64,000 nucleotides of DNA from assembly GCA_017994935.1 (NCBI GenBank), contig JAGOJU010000006.1:1-64000 (forward strand), written 5' to 3'. Made by a program: the position numbers and the translations under genes. The notes below the pieces were generated by a model. It ran no database searches. It had not been told where the DNA came from and was given only the letters and a program-made list of their open reading frames with translations. Below, in pieces: positions 1-8,757 of the stretch. Within the stretch, counting starts at the first letter, position 1, and every line of letters begins with the position of its first letter. Source of the stretch: Opitutaceae bacterium. Its GTDB lineage: Bacteria; Verrucomicrobiota; Verrucomicrobiia; Opitutales; Opitutaceae.

Positions 1-518
1 CCCTCGTGCTCTGCACGTTGTTCGGAGTCTACTACTACAAGTTCATCCAGGAGGAGGGTGTCAAAACCGAGCTGCGGGCCAAGGCTGCCAAGATCGCCAA
101 GGATGAGGCGGACGCCAAGAAGAAGGAAATTGAAGACAAGGCGCGCAAGGACGCCGATGATCGGCAACAGAAACGCTTGGCCGAGGAGAAGAAGAAAGAG
201 GATGATCGTCGCGCCAAATGGGACTCCCAAAGCAAGGAGATCGCTGACGCTACCGCCAAGTACAATGCCGAAGCCGCCAAGTTTACAAAGCAGATTTCCG
301 AACTTGAGGCCCAACTCAAGGATATGCGCCTGAAGAAGGACAATGCCACGAGGGAATCTTTCGACCTGAAGAAGAAGGTGGAACTTGCGCTCATTGCGAA
401 GCGCGACGCCGAGCTGGAGATCCAACGCATGGTGAGCATGGTGGCGAACAAGGCCACGGAAAGCGCCATGGCCCGCCCTCCTCCGCCCCCGCCGGTTGAG
501 AAGGCAAAATCCAAATAG
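1..518 (+). CDS. Coiled-coil membrane-anchored protein, 5' end cut off by the window
   Basis: The frame is open to the left edge, so the true start lies outside the window; a GTG at 6 is the first possible start inside it. The visible part begins with a hydrophobic stretch (about residues 1-15) that looks like the end of a membrane segment. A long Lys/Glu/Ala-rich region (about residues 20-150) with heptad character follows and is probably a coiled coil. The protein ends in a run of prolines and a basic tail. I recognise no enzyme motif. A strong intrinsic terminator follows the stop codon. The family is not assigned; a membrane-anchored structural or scaffold role is only a guess from the composition. 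Confidence 0.6.
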   Translation, partial: LVLCTLFGVYYYKFIQEEGVKTELRAKAAKIAKDEADAKKKEIEDKARKDADDRQQKRLAEEKKKEDDRRAKWDSQSKEIADATAKYNAEAAKFTKQISELEAQLKDMRLKKDNATRESFDLKKKVELALIAKRDAELEIQRMVSMVANKATESAMARPPPPPPVEKAKSK

Positions 519-535
519 TCCTCGCCATTTTACGC

Positions 536-571
536 GGGCGGCTCCGATCAAAACGGGGCCGCCTTTTTTTT
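536..571 (+). terminator. Intrinsic terminator after the coiled-coil gene
   Basis: A GGCGGC arm (537-542) pairs perfectly with GCCGCC (558-563) across a 15-nt loop and is followed directly by eight T residues (564-571). It lies 18 bases after the stop codon of the preceding gene and ends that transcription unit before the E1 dehydrogenase gene. Confidence 0.85.
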
Positions 572-702
572 CTATGCAGCCCCCGAAATCCTCATCCAAA
601 AGTCTCACTCGATGTGCCAGCTATCCGCCTTTGAATGCGTATGACCCCACAATCGTGCATCCTTGCGCAGACCCGTTGAGGTGATCAGCGTTCAGCTACG
701 CC

Positions 703-2736
703 ATGGATTTTCCTGCGGTACCACCCATTCTGAGCCAACGCAATCTTCGACCAACAGACCCTGCGTGCACGGACGCCGACCAGCGACTTCAGATTTATGC
801 CTGGATGCATCTGGCCAGAACCGGCGACAACAGAATCCTCGAACTCTTCCGTCAAGGGCTGATCAAGGGAACGGTTACCGGCGGACAAGGAAGCGAAGCC
901 TTGATCGTCCCGTTGGCGCTGTTGGCGGACAAGTCCAATGATGTGATCTCATTCACCCATCGGGGATTCGGGGGACAACTCATCTGGAGCGGACACCTCG
1001 TCGAGCACCTCTGCCAGTATTTCGCCAATGCATTGAGCCCCACCAAGGCGCGAGAAGGAAATGTGCATCATGGGGACCCCATCAACCGGTCACTGCCGAT
1101 GATCAGTCACCTGGGCACCATGATTTCCAATGTCCTCGGCATGACGGATGCGCAGCGCCGGCAAGGGAGGCCCGCAGTGGGTTTTGCATTTTTCGGCGAT
1201 GGAGGTTCAAGTACCGGCGATGTTCACGAATGCCTGAATCTGGCATCCCTGCTGTCGCTTCCGATCGTTTTTGTCATTGAGAACAACCGATACGCCTACT
1301 CGACGCCTCTCATTGAACAATACTCTGCCGGAACCGAGCTCTGGCAACGGGCCGCGGGGTATGGGATTGAAGGGTATCCCCTCGATGCGACAGGTGACCT
1401 GAACAACATTGTCCAGACTCTTTCAACGGCCATCAGACGCGTTCGGGAAACATCCCGCCCCATCCTCATTGAGGCCCATGTGCTTCGACTCAGAGGACAT
1501 GCCGCCTACGACACCTGCAACTACCTCGCTCCAGGTGAAGCAGAGTCCTTCCAGGCGGCCGACCCCGTTCCTCGCTACCGCGCAGAACTATGCAAATACG
1601 GACTCGAAGAGCGCGTACGAGCCATCGAGTCTGAGCTCAACAACTTCCTCGAGGCCTGCATCCAGCGCGCCTTGGCTCAGCCCCGCCCTTCACCGGAAGG
1701 GATGCAGGATGATTTGTTCGAACCCGAAAGCCCCGCGCTCCCGTGGGAAGCCTCCCCCTCTTCCACCGAGCCCCTAAATCTTGCCCAGGCCCTCAATCAT
1801 GGCCTTCGGAAGGTCCTCAACGAGCGCCCCGAGGCAATGATCATGGGCCAGGACATCGCCACCTACGGAGGCGCCTTCAAGGTTACAGATGGACTACTGT
1901 CCAGTTTCGGGCGCAAACGGGTACTCAACACTCCCTTGGCGGAAAGCGCTTGCACAGGGTATGCCATAGGACTTGCTCTCGGTGGAATCCGACCCATCGA
2001 GGAGTTCCAGTTCGCTGACTTTGTGACCGAGGCGTTCACCCAGATCACACAAAACGCTGCAACCTACCGCTTCCGCTCCGGAGCCTCCGTCCCCCTGGTC
2101 CTGCGTCTCCCCTGCGGCAGCGTGGGTTTGGGGTCCTTCCATTCACAGGAACTGGAATCGACGCTTCTTGCGATTCCAGGATTGAAGGCGCTGTACCCCA
2201 GTACGCCGCAGGACGCCTTCGACTGCATTCTCGCCGCCTACGAGGACAACAATCCCGTGCTGCTTTTCGAACACAAGGCACTGTACCGGGGCCAGAAGCA
2301 GGCAATCGCGTGGAATCCAGACTATCGAGGCGTTTGGTTTCCGCGTCGGCTCGTGGAAGGCGACTACGCGACACTCGTGACCTACGGCGAAATGACCCAC
2401 CTCGCACAGGAGATCGCCTCATATTTCACGTCCGAATACGAACGAAGCTTCGATGTCTGGGATCTCCGCGCCTTGTCGCCCCTCCAACTGGACGAGATTT
2501 CCGCGTCAGTCGCTCGCACCCACCGGCTTATCGTACTGCACGAGGGGCGGCTGACCCATGGATTCGGTGCTGAACTCGTGGCAAGACTGACCGCACTTCA
2601 CTTTTTTGATCTGGAAGCGCCACCGCTGAGGCTTGCCGCCATGGACCTGCCGGTTCCTTTCGCCCAGGAGCTGGAACAGGCCTACCGACCGACATTCTCA
2701 AAGTCCGTGGAAGCAATCGCCAATTGGATGGCGTGA
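703..2736 (+). CDS. Fused 2-oxoacid dehydrogenase E1 component (alpha and beta subunits in one chain)
   Basis: Thiamine-diphosphate-dependent E1 of a 2-oxoacid dehydrogenase complex (pyruvate or branched-chain 2-oxoacid type), which decarboxylates the 2-oxoacid and passes the acyl group to the E2 lipoyl domain. The N-terminal half is the alpha domain. It carries the thiamine-diphosphate/Mg motif starting GDGG at residues 165-168 and ending in the paired Asn at 194-195. The beta (transketolase-like pyrimidine-binding plus C-terminal) domains run from about residue 355 to 677. Two-subunit E1 enzymes usually split these over two genes of about 330-350 residues, so 677 residues fits a full fusion. 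No E2 or E3 gene lies nearby. Substrate cannot be read from the sequence. ATG start chosen; no clear ribosome binding site. Confidence 0.9.
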   Translation: MDFPAVPPILSQRNLRPTDPACTDADQRLQIYAWMHLARTGDNRILELFRQGLIKGTVTGGQGSEALIVPLALLADKSNDVISFTHRGFGGQLIWSGHLVEHLCQYFANALSPTKAREGNVHHGDPINRSLPMISHLGTMISNVLGMTDAQRRQGRPAVGFAFFGDGGSSTGDVHECLNLASLLSLPIVFVIENNRYAYSTPLIEQYSAGTELWQRAAGYGIEGYPLDATGDLNNIVQTLSTAIRRVRETSRPILIEAHVLRLRGHAAYDTCNYLAPGEAESFQAADPVPRYRAELCKYGLEERVRAIESELNNFLEACIQRALAQPRPSPEGMQDDLFEPESPALPWEASPSSTEPLNLAQALNHGLRKVLNERPEAMIMGQDIATYGGAFKVTDGLLSSFGRKRVLNTPLAESACTGYAIGLALGGIRPIEEFQFADFVTEAFTQITQNAATYRFRSGASVPLVLRLPCGSVGLGSFHSQELESTLLAIPGLKALYPSTPQDAFDCILAAYEDNNPVLLFEHKALYRGQKQAIAWNPDYRGVWFPRRLVEGDYATLVTYGEMTHLAQEIASYFTSEYERSFDVWDLRALSPLQLDEISASVARTHRLIVLHEGRLTHGFGAELVARLTALHFFDLEAPPLRLAAMDLPVPFAQELEQAYRPTFSKSVEAIANWMA

Positions 2737-2755
2737 CTCAAGTCAATCCACACCG

Positions 2756-3301
2756 ATGCCAGCTTCGCCTGATGCTTCGCCCCGCCGCAGATCAAGAAGC
2801 CCAAGCCTGCCTTGGGGCCGCATTCGACTCTTCGCAATGGACGTCGACGGGGTGCTGACTGACGGAACCATTCTTGTGAATTCCGATGGCACGGAATCCA
2901 AACGGTTTTCCATTCTGGACGGTCTGGGACTTGTCCGCCTTCGGGATGCCGGCATCGCGCTGGCTTGGATCAGCGGACGAGTTTCAAAACCAACCTTTGT
3001 CCGCGCCGAGGAACTGAAAATTCCGCATCTGGTGCAGGGGCGGAGTGACAAGATTGCAGTTCTGCAGGAACTGGCATCCGGGTTGGGCATAGAGCCCGAG
3101 GCCTGTTGCTACATGGGTGACGACGAGATCGACGTGCCTGCGATCCGCTGGGCGGGAATCGGCATCAGCGTCAGGGGAGGCATGCCCTCCGCGACCGATG
3201 CAGCCCGCTTCATCCCGTCCAGGGAAGCAGGTCGAGGCGCGGTCCGCGAAGTCTGCGATCTCATCCTGGCTGCAAGAGGAGTCGTCACTTTCCAGTCATG
3301 A
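2756..3301 (+). CDS. kdsC: 3-deoxy-D-manno-octulosonate 8-phosphate phosphatase (HAD family)
   Basis: Hydrolyses KDO-8-phosphate to KDO, a core step in making the inner sugar of LPS. The HAD motif DVDGVLTDG lies at residues 29-37, and the GDDEIDVPAI motif characteristic of KdsC-type (C0) HAD phosphatases lies near residue 121. The 181-residue length matches the family. An ATG at 2756 was chosen, because starting at 2633 would overlap the E1 gene by about 100 bases. The stop overlaps the next ATG in an ATGA, and the following lpt genes give the same context seen in the proteobacterial kdsC-lptCAB cluster. YrbI-type phosphatases for other sialic-acid-like sugars are related, but the neighbours favour KdsC. 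Confidence 0.87.
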   Translation: MPASPDASPRRRSRSPSLPWGRIRLFAMDVDGVLTDGTILVNSDGTESKRFSILDGLGLVRLRDAGIALAWISGRVSKPTFVRAEELKIPHLVQGRSDKIAVLQELASGLGIEPEACCYMGDDEIDVPAIRWAGIGISVRGGMPSATDAARFIPSREAGRGAVREVCDLILAARGVVTFQS

Positions 3302-3747
3302 ACAAGCGACTGCTCCGTTGCTCCATCATGATTGGACTCGCCCTGGGAGGCCAGGCCCTGAGGGCTGCAGGGCCCAAAATCACGACCCAGACGCCGATCA
3401 AGAATTTCTCGTTACCATCATTCAATGAAAAGGGATTCCGCACATTCTTGATTCGCGGGCGCGAGGCGGTGATGCTCAGCGCAAATGAAGCCAGACTTGA
3501 CGACATGGTGCTGACGCTTTTTTCGGGCGACTCAGATGCACGCGTGGAAACCGTGTTTGTCAGCCCATCCGCCCATGTTCTTGTCGAGCAACGCGTCGTT
3601 TTCGGCGAGGATTCGGTGCGAGTGGTGAATGATGATTTTGAACTCCTGGGAACGGATTGGCGGTATGATGACGCAAAGGGAACCATCCTGATTTCCAAAC
3701 AGGCCAGGCTCGTGTTTCGCACGGAACTCAAGGACATCATCAAATGA
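3298..3747 (+). CDS. lptC: LptC-like LPS export protein
   Basis: 149 residues with an N-terminal hydrophobic signal or anchor (about residues 5-22, after a basic MNKR start). The rest is rich in beta-strand-like alternation, as in the OstA/LptC fold. Sequence identity to well-known LptC proteins is not obvious by eye. The call rests mainly on its position: ATGA overlap with kdsC upstream, ATGA overlap with an OstA/LptA-like gene downstream, and lptB next. In that system LptC sits in the inner membrane and hands LPS from LptB2FG to periplasmic LptA. Moderate confidence in the exact role. Confidence 0.6.
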   Translation: MNKRLLRCSIMIGLALGGQALRAAGPKITTQTPIKNFSLPSFNEKGFRTFLIRGREAVMLSANEARLDDMVLTLFSGDSDARVETVFVSPSAHVLVEQRVVFGEDSVRVVNDDFELLGTDWRYDDAKGTILISKQARLVFRTELKDIIK

Positions 3748-4295
3748 AGCCACATCTGCGTTTGCTTGTCTCCCTGGTTTCCCTGTACACTGTATCATTG
3801 CAGGGAGCCGAGGAGGTTCCACCGACAGTCATCGAAAGCACCTCTCTGGAGATGCGGAGCACCAATGCAGAAATTACGGCTGTCTTCGATCAGAACGTCG
3901 TTGTCACCGGCAACAATCTCAGGATCAGTTGCGACCACCTCGAAGTCATTGCCACCCGGATTGGAGATGTCACAGAAACGGTGGGCAAACCCGATAAATT
4001 CAGATCGCTCGTCGCCATCGGACGGGTGCATATCGTCCAGGGGGACCGGGAGGTCACCTGCGGCCGCGCTGAGGTGTTCCCCGGCGAGGAAAAGATCATC
4101 CTGACGGAAAATCCCGTCGTTATCGACAAGTCCGGTCCCTATGTTGCGTCGGGCACGAGGATCGTGCTTCTCAGAGGCGAACGACGGCTGTTTGGGGATA
4201 ACATCAAACTGACAGGGCCTGGATTGAAGGACCTTGGATTTGACAAGGAGTCCCCAATGAAGCCGCCAGCACCGGTTCCCGGGGACAGAAAATAG
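3744..4295 (+). CDS. lptA: LptA/OstA-type periplasmic LPS transport protein
   Basis: A signal peptide (residues 1-21, ending near LQGA) is followed by an OstA-like domain. It shows the typical series of short strands that starts with ESTSLEMRS and continues through VVVTGNNLRISCDHLEV to the 'G.V.I..GDREVTCGRAEV' repeats. LptA forms the periplasmic bridge that carries LPS from LptC to LptD. 183 residues is normal. It overlaps the previous gene by 4 bases and precedes lptB by 50 bases, so the four genes are probably co-transcribed. Confidence 0.82.
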   Translation: MKPHLRLLVSLVSLYTVSLQGAEEVPPTVIESTSLEMRSTNAEITAVFDQNVVVTGNNLRISCDHLEVIATRIGDVTETVGKPDKFRSLVAIGRVHIVQGDREVTCGRAEVFPGEEKIILTENPVVIDKSGPYVASGTRIVLLRGERRLFGDNIKLTGPGLKDLGFDKESPMKPPAPVPGDRK

Positions 4296-4345
4296 CCCCA
4301 ATCCTCTCAACCCACCGGGCATCACGTCCACCGCCCCCTCTTCGA

Positions 4346-5101
4346 GTGCTCTATACTCCTCCAGCAACGCCCTCACCCAACTCGTCGATCCGCACCGACG
4401 GACTCGTCAAGACTTTCGGCACACGCACGGTCGTCAATGGCGTCAATATCGGCCTTTCATCCGGCGAAGTCGTTGGATTGCTCGGGCAGAATGGTGCCGG
4501 CAAGACCACCACCTTCTACATGGTGGTCGGGCTCATTCAGGCAACCGCGGGATCGGTGTACATTGACCAGCGCAACATCACACGGCTGGGCATGCACAAG
4601 AGGGCCAGGCTTGGTATCGGTTACCTGCCGCAGGAGGCATCCGTTTTCCGAAAACTGACCGTGGCTGAAAACATCCTGGCGATTGCCGAAGCCATCGGCG
4701 TCGCCCGCCGCCATCGTGCCTCTCTGGTCGAACGCCATCTGACCGACCTCCAGCTTCTGCATGTTGCCTCCCAGAAGGCCTACACGCTTTCCGGCGGTGA
4801 ACGACGCCGGCTGGAAATTGCCAGGGCCCTTGTATCCCAACCGAAATTTCTCCTGATGGATGAGCCTTTTGCCGCCATCGACCCCATCTCCGTCGGGGAG
4901 GTGCAGCGCATCATAGGTGAATTGAAGGCGCGCGGCATAGGCATCCTCCTCACCGATCACAACGTGAGGGAGACCCTTCGGATCGTCGATCGTGCCTACC
5001 TCATGCACCAGGGGCGGGTCCTGACGCAGGGGACCGCGGACTTTCTGATAAACGATCCCCAGGCAAGGGAGTTTTATCTTGGCAAAGATTTCGATCTGTA
5101 A
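4346..5101 (+). CDS. lptB: LPS export ABC transporter ATP-binding protein LptB
   Basis: ATPase of the LptB2FG exporter. The Walker A motif GQNGAGKTT lies near residues 47-55, the Q-loop region reads YLPQEASVFRKL, the ABC signature is LSGGERRR near residue 148, and Walker B is LLMDEPFAAIDP. The YLPQE and DEPFAAIDP forms are typical of LptB rather than generic ABC ATPases. The only start in frame that keeps the whole domain is a GTG at 4346, which adds about 15 non-conserved residues; the true start may be slightly different. The permease partners are not adjacent, but one LptF/G-type permease lies at 13342-14508. Confidence 0.93.
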   Translation: MLYTPPATPSPNSSIRTDGLVKTFGTRTVVNGVNIGLSSGEVVGLLGQNGAGKTTTFYMVVGLIQATAGSVYIDQRNITRLGMHKRARLGIGYLPQEASVFRKLTVAENILAIAEAIGVARRHRASLVERHLTDLQLLHVASQKAYTLSGGERRRLEIARALVSQPKFLLMDEPFAAIDPISVGEVQRIIGELKARGIGILLTDHNVRETLRIVDRAYLMHQGRVLTQGTADFLINDPQAREFYLGKDFDL

Positions 5102-5148
5102 AGCGATCTCGCTTGTCGCAGGCGCACTCCGACTTCTCCCTTTTCGTC

Positions 5149-6135
5149 ATGCCCAAAGTCATTCATGGGATCACCGTCGCGCATTTCCTCGAAACCTACC
5201 GGGAAAAGCTGAAGATCGAGCTGGTCACCGGAGAACGCGGGCTGCACCGGATGATACGCGAAGGATCCATCAACCGGCCCGCGCTCGCGCTCACTGGATT
5301 TTTCCGCTATTTCGCCAACAAGCGCATCCAGGTTCTCGGTTCCGCCGAGATGACCTATCTCAAGACACTCACCTACCAGAGGCAGATTGAGATTTTTACG
5401 GAAATGCTCGAGCGGCAGGTCCCGTGCCTCGTCCTGACGCGCAACTACAACCCCACCCCGCCACTCCTGGCGATCGCCCAGGAAAAGAATCTTCCGATCC
5501 TTCGCACTCCCATGATCACGATGAATTGGGTGAACATGGGCACCCTTTGCATCGACAATGAGTTTGCCCCGTCGACAACCGAACACGCAACCACCCTGGA
5601 TATCCGCGGCATCGGCGTCATGCTCAAGGGCTCGTCGGGTGTCGGCAAGAGCGAGTGTGCGCTCGCCCTGATCGAGCGCGGCCACTCGCTTGTGGCCGAC
5701 GACCTGACCGTCATCAAGCTGCTCGACGAGCGCGAGCTCATGGCGTCCAGCCGCCCCCTCAATCGGGGCTATATGGAATGTCGCGGCATAGGCATCATCA
5801 ACATCGCGGAGATGTTCGGCGTAAAATCGATCCGTCTCGACAAGCGCGTCGACATGGTGGTTTCGCTGCACGAGTGGACACCGGAAGCAGTGGAGGAACG
5901 TACCGGGCTCGAGGAGAACAAATACGACATCCTGGGACTCCAGATCCCGCATATTGAACTCTACGTCCGTCCGGGCCGCGACATGGCCAGGCTGGTGGAG
6001 GTTGCAGCGCTCACGCAGGCGCTGAAGAAGATGGGGCATGATCCCGCCAAGGATTTCAATGATCGCCTCATCGCGTTCATGACGCAGAAGCAGGATCCCT
6101 CGACACCGGTGCCCATCCACCCCCTGCACCCTTAG
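5149..6135 (+). CDS. hprK: HPr kinase/phosphorylase
   Basis: Bifunctional enzyme that phosphorylates and dephosphorylates a serine of HPr-type phosphocarriers. The Walker A motif GSSGVGKSE lies at residues 161-169, and the HprK signature CRGIGIINI lies at 211-219. Length (328 residues) is close to the family norm. An ATG at 5149 was chosen; an upstream TTG at 5113 would add 12 residues that do not look conserved. In proteobacteria hprK also sits downstream of lptB, but after rpoN and PTS genes, which are absent here. No HPr gene is seen in this window, so its partner and the carbon-regulation role are inferred. Confidence 0.93.
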   Translation: MPKVIHGITVAHFLETYREKLKIELVTGERGLHRMIREGSINRPALALTGFFRYFANKRIQVLGSAEMTYLKTLTYQRQIEIFTEMLERQVPCLVLTRNYNPTPPLLAIAQEKNLPILRTPMITMNWVNMGTLCIDNEFAPSTTEHATTLDIRGIGVMLKGSSGVGKSECALALIERGHSLVADDLTVIKLLDERELMASSRPLNRGYMECRGIGIINIAEMFGVKSIRLDKRVDMVVSLHEWTPEAVEERTGLEENKYDILGLQIPHIELYVRPGRDMARLVEVAALTQALKKMGHDPAKDFNDRLIAFMTQKQDPSTPVPIHPLHP

Positions 6136-6181
6136 CCGGCATCGGCCGTTTTTTGCAGCCGCCCATCAGCGCCACATTCTC

Positions 6182-6931
6182 ATGACCTCTCCCCTTCGCT
6201 CAGACGGTCGCCAATGCGATCAGCTTCGACCCATTCGCTTCGAGGCAGGAATCGCGCCCCATGCCACAGGATCGGTGCTCGTGTCGTTCGGCACCACCCG
6301 CGTGATCTGCGCCGCGACGATCGAGCCAAACGTTCCCACCTGGATGAAGCAGCAGGGCGTGAAAGGAGGCTGGCTCACCGCCGAGTATTCGATGCTTCCC
6401 TATTCAACCCATGAGCGGAAGCCCCGGGACATTTCAAAGGGCAGGATCGATGGGCGAACCGTTGAAATCCAACGCCTCATCGGACGCTCGCTACGCGCGA
6501 TCATCGATCTTCAAAAGCTGGGCCAGAACACACTCTGGGTCGATTGTGACGTGCTTCAGGCAGATGGCGGCACCCGTACCGCCTCGATCACCGGAGCCTA
6601 CCTCGCAGCACGCCTTGCGATCCAGAAACTCATTGACTCCAAGCGGCTATCCGAAAACCCCCTCAGCGATTCCGTTGCCGCCGTCAGCGTGGGGATCTTC
6701 GAAGGCCGCGAACTCCTCGACCTTCCGTACGTCGAAGACAAGGATGCCGAGGTGGATTTCAATGTGGTAATGACCGGACAGGGTCGTTTCGTAGAGGTTC
6801 AGGGGTCAGGCGAGGAGGCGACCTTCAGTGGTGACCAGCTTCAATCCCTGCTGGCCCTCGCGAAGAAGGGCCTGAAGGAGATCGCATCACTCCAGACCGC
6901 TTTCCTCACCCAGCAACTGCTGAAATCCTGA
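6182..6931 (+). CDS. rph: Ribonuclease PH
   Basis: Phosphate-dependent 3'-to-5' exoribonuclease that trims tRNA 3' ends. The N-terminus (residues 3-20) has the expected RSDGR..DQLRPIRFE motif, followed by GSVLVSFG, the MLPYSTHER catalytic region and GGTRTASITGAY near residue 129. The C-terminal GSGEEATFS motif is typical. 249 residues is the usual length. It ends 5 bases from the stop of the convergent HTH gene on the other strand. Confidence 0.96.
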   Translation: MTSPLRSDGRQCDQLRPIRFEAGIAPHATGSVLVSFGTTRVICAATIEPNVPTWMKQQGVKGGWLTAEYSMLPYSTHERKPRDISKGRIDGRTVEIQRLIGRSLRAIIDLQKLGQNTLWVDCDVLQADGGTRTASITGAYLAARLAIQKLIDSKRLSENPLSDSVAAVSVGIFEGRELLDLPYVEDKDAEVDFNVVMTGQGRFVEVQGSGEEATFSGDQLQSLLALAKKGLKEIASLQTAFLTQQLLKS

Positions 6932-6936
6932 GCCGC

Positions 6937-7422
6937 TCACCGTTTCTCGGGCACGGGGAGTCCCTCTTTGAGCGAACCAAAGTTCCCGTCCTCGGCCGCG
7001 CGGATAAACCCCTCCGCCACGCTCTTGAGTTCCTCCCAGCGCCGACGGATCTGCTTCGCTTCGTCCTTGGTGATGTGGTTGTCAGCAGCGGCTGTGGCTA
7101 TCACGGCCAGCATGTCCGCGAACTCCTGGACAATCGCGTGAGTCGTCGGAATCAGTGAATTCGGCTGCGCCTTGGTTGCCTCTGGGTTCGCAATAAAAAA
7201 TCCTCCCGCGCACTCGCAAACCCATTGCGCGATTCGAGTGTCCTGCGTTACCTTGAGGAGCTGATTCACGCGATCAAGAGGATTGTGGGCTCCGCTCCCA
7301 ATCGCATCCCCAGGCGGTTCGGCCCATTTATAGATCAACGAGAGCGACAGCCCCATCTCGGCTGCAATCTGCTTTGCACTCGTCTTCTTGAGTACCTCGC
7401 GCAGCACCTCGTGTGATTCCAT
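6937..7422 (-). CDS. HTH DNA-binding protein resembling phage CII-type regulators
   Basis: 161 residues starting at an ATG at 7422. A longer frame exists, but it would run deep into sucC on the other strand. Residues 1-35 read as a helix-turn-helix (KKTSAKQIAAEMGLSLSLIYKWAE), and the middle (ALN/PLDRVNQLL, then WVCECAGGFF) resembles the phage CII / CP76 regulatory family. The C-terminal half is helical. It is a single gene, transcribed away from sucC across a 108-bp divergent region, so it may regulate itself or sucCD. No other phage genes are nearby, so it is a domesticated or chromosomal member. Family call is from memory of the motif pattern. Confidence 0.7.
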   Translation of the reverse strand: MESHEVLREVLKKTSAKQIAAEMGLSLSLIYKWAEPPGDAIGSGAHNPLDRVNQLLKVTQDTRIAQWVCECAGGFFIANPEATKAQPNSLIPTTHAIVQEFADMLAVIATAAADNHITKDEAKQIRRRWEELKSVAEGFIRAAEDGNFGSLKEGLPVPEKR

Positions 7423-7530
7423 CCGGCGGTTGAAGCAAGGTTGCCTCGCGAAGGCAATCCTGTGTGACAACCCTCGGTCATCAATTTTTGTCCTGTCTTC
7501 ACGAAAGGGTTTCTGGCACCTTTTTTCTTT

Positions 7531-8712
7531 ATGAACATCCACGAGTACCAGGCCAAGGCTCTCTTCGAGAAGTACGGTGTTCCCGTCCCAAAGGGAGCCC
7601 CCGCCAAGACACACGAGGAGTTTGTCACTGCCCTCGCGCAGCTTCCTGAAGGCCCCACCATGGTCAAGTCGCAGATTCACGCAGGCGGACGCGGAAAGGG
7701 CACGTTCACCAATGGATTCAAGGGCGGGGTAAAATTCTGCAAGACGAAGGCTGAGGCCAGGGAGATCGCTGCCAAGATGCTCGGCAACACCCTGGTCACG
7801 GTACAGACGGGTCCGGCGGGAAGAAAGGTTCAAACCGTGTACTTCACCGTCGCAAGCGACATCAAGAAGGAATACTATCTCGCCATTCTTCTCGATCGGG
7901 CCAGCTCCCGCCCGGTGATCGTTGCCTCCACAGAAGGAGGCATGGAAATCGAAAAGGTGGCCCACGAAACTCCCGAGAAGATATTCAAGGTCATCGTCGA
8001 TCCCGCATACGGGCTCGCCGATTTTCAGGTGAGGCAGCTGATCTCGGGACTCTGCCTCAACGCAGCCGAGGCAAAGGGCGCCGCCAAGCTGATCCGCAAT
8101 CTTTACGGGATGTTCTGGGAAACCGACGCTGCCATGATCGAGGTCAACCCTCTCATCACGACACCATCCGGTGAAGTCCTGGCCCTCGATGCCAAGGTTT
8201 CCTTCGACTCAAACGCCCTGTTCCGGCATCCTGGGATTTCCGCCCTCCGTGATCTCAACGAGGAAGACCCGAAGGAGATCGAAGCCTCGAGATTCAATCT
8301 CTCCTACATCGCCCTCGATGGAAACATCGCCTGCCTCGTCAACGGCGCCGGGCTCGCGATGAGCACGATGGACATCATCAAGCACTACGGGGGAAATCCC
8401 GCCAATTTTCTCGATGTCGGAGGCGGAGCAACAAGGGAACAGGTCGTTGCCGCCTTCAAGATCATCCTCGGCGATGCCAATGTGCAGGGGATCTTCGTCA
8501 ACATTTTCGGCGGAATCATGGATTGCAACGTGATCGCCACCGGAATCGTGGAGGCGGTCCGGGAGGTCGGCCTCAAACTTCCGCTCGTGGTGCGGTTGGA
8601 GGGCAACAACGTTGCTGCCGGAAAAGCAACACTCGGAAGCAGCGGCCTCACAATTGTCAGCGGTGACACCATGGCCGATGCCGCTCAAAAAATCGTCAAG
8701 CTCGTCGCCTGA
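7531..8712 (+). CDS. sucC: Succinyl-CoA synthetase (ADP/GDP-forming) beta subunit
   Basis: ATP-grasp subunit that binds the nucleotide in the TCA-cycle step succinyl-CoA to succinate. It starts [12 protein letters not shown], the textbook SucC N-terminus; the [15 protein letters not shown]-grasp loop lies near residues 47-58; and the C-terminus has the [10 protein letters not shown] motif. 393 residues is normal. It is followed by sucD after 45 bases. The leader is T-rich directly before the ATG and shows no Shine-Dalgarno sequence. Confidence 0.97.
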   Translation: MNIHEYQAKALFEKYGVPVPKGAPAKTHEEFVTALAQLPEGPTMVKSQIHAGGRGKGTFTNGFKGGVKFCKTKAEAREIAAKMLGNTLVTVQTGPAGRKVQTVYFTVASDIKKEYYLAILLDRASSRPVIVASTEGGMEIEKVAHETPEKIFKVIVDPAYGLADFQVRQLISGLCLNAAEAKGAAKLIRNLYGMFWETDAAMIEVNPLITTPSGEVLALDAKVSFDSNALFRHPGISALRDLNEEDPKEIEASRFNLSYIALDGNIACLVNGAGLAMSTMDIIKHYGGNPANFLDVGGGATREQVVAAFKIILGDANVQGIFVNIFGGIMDCNVIATGIVEAVREVGLKLPLVVRLEGNNVAAGKATLGSSGLTIVSGDTMADAAQKIVKLVA

Positions 8713-8757
8713 TCGAGCCCGAAGACTCAAAAACCTGAAGTTCGTTCCATTCCTCCC

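Noticed and set aside
7423..7965. Upstream extension of the CII-like HTH gene to 342 residues
   Set aside because: It would overlap sucC by over 400 bases and the added residues look like antisense of sucC; the ATG at 7422 gives a natural HTH N-terminus.
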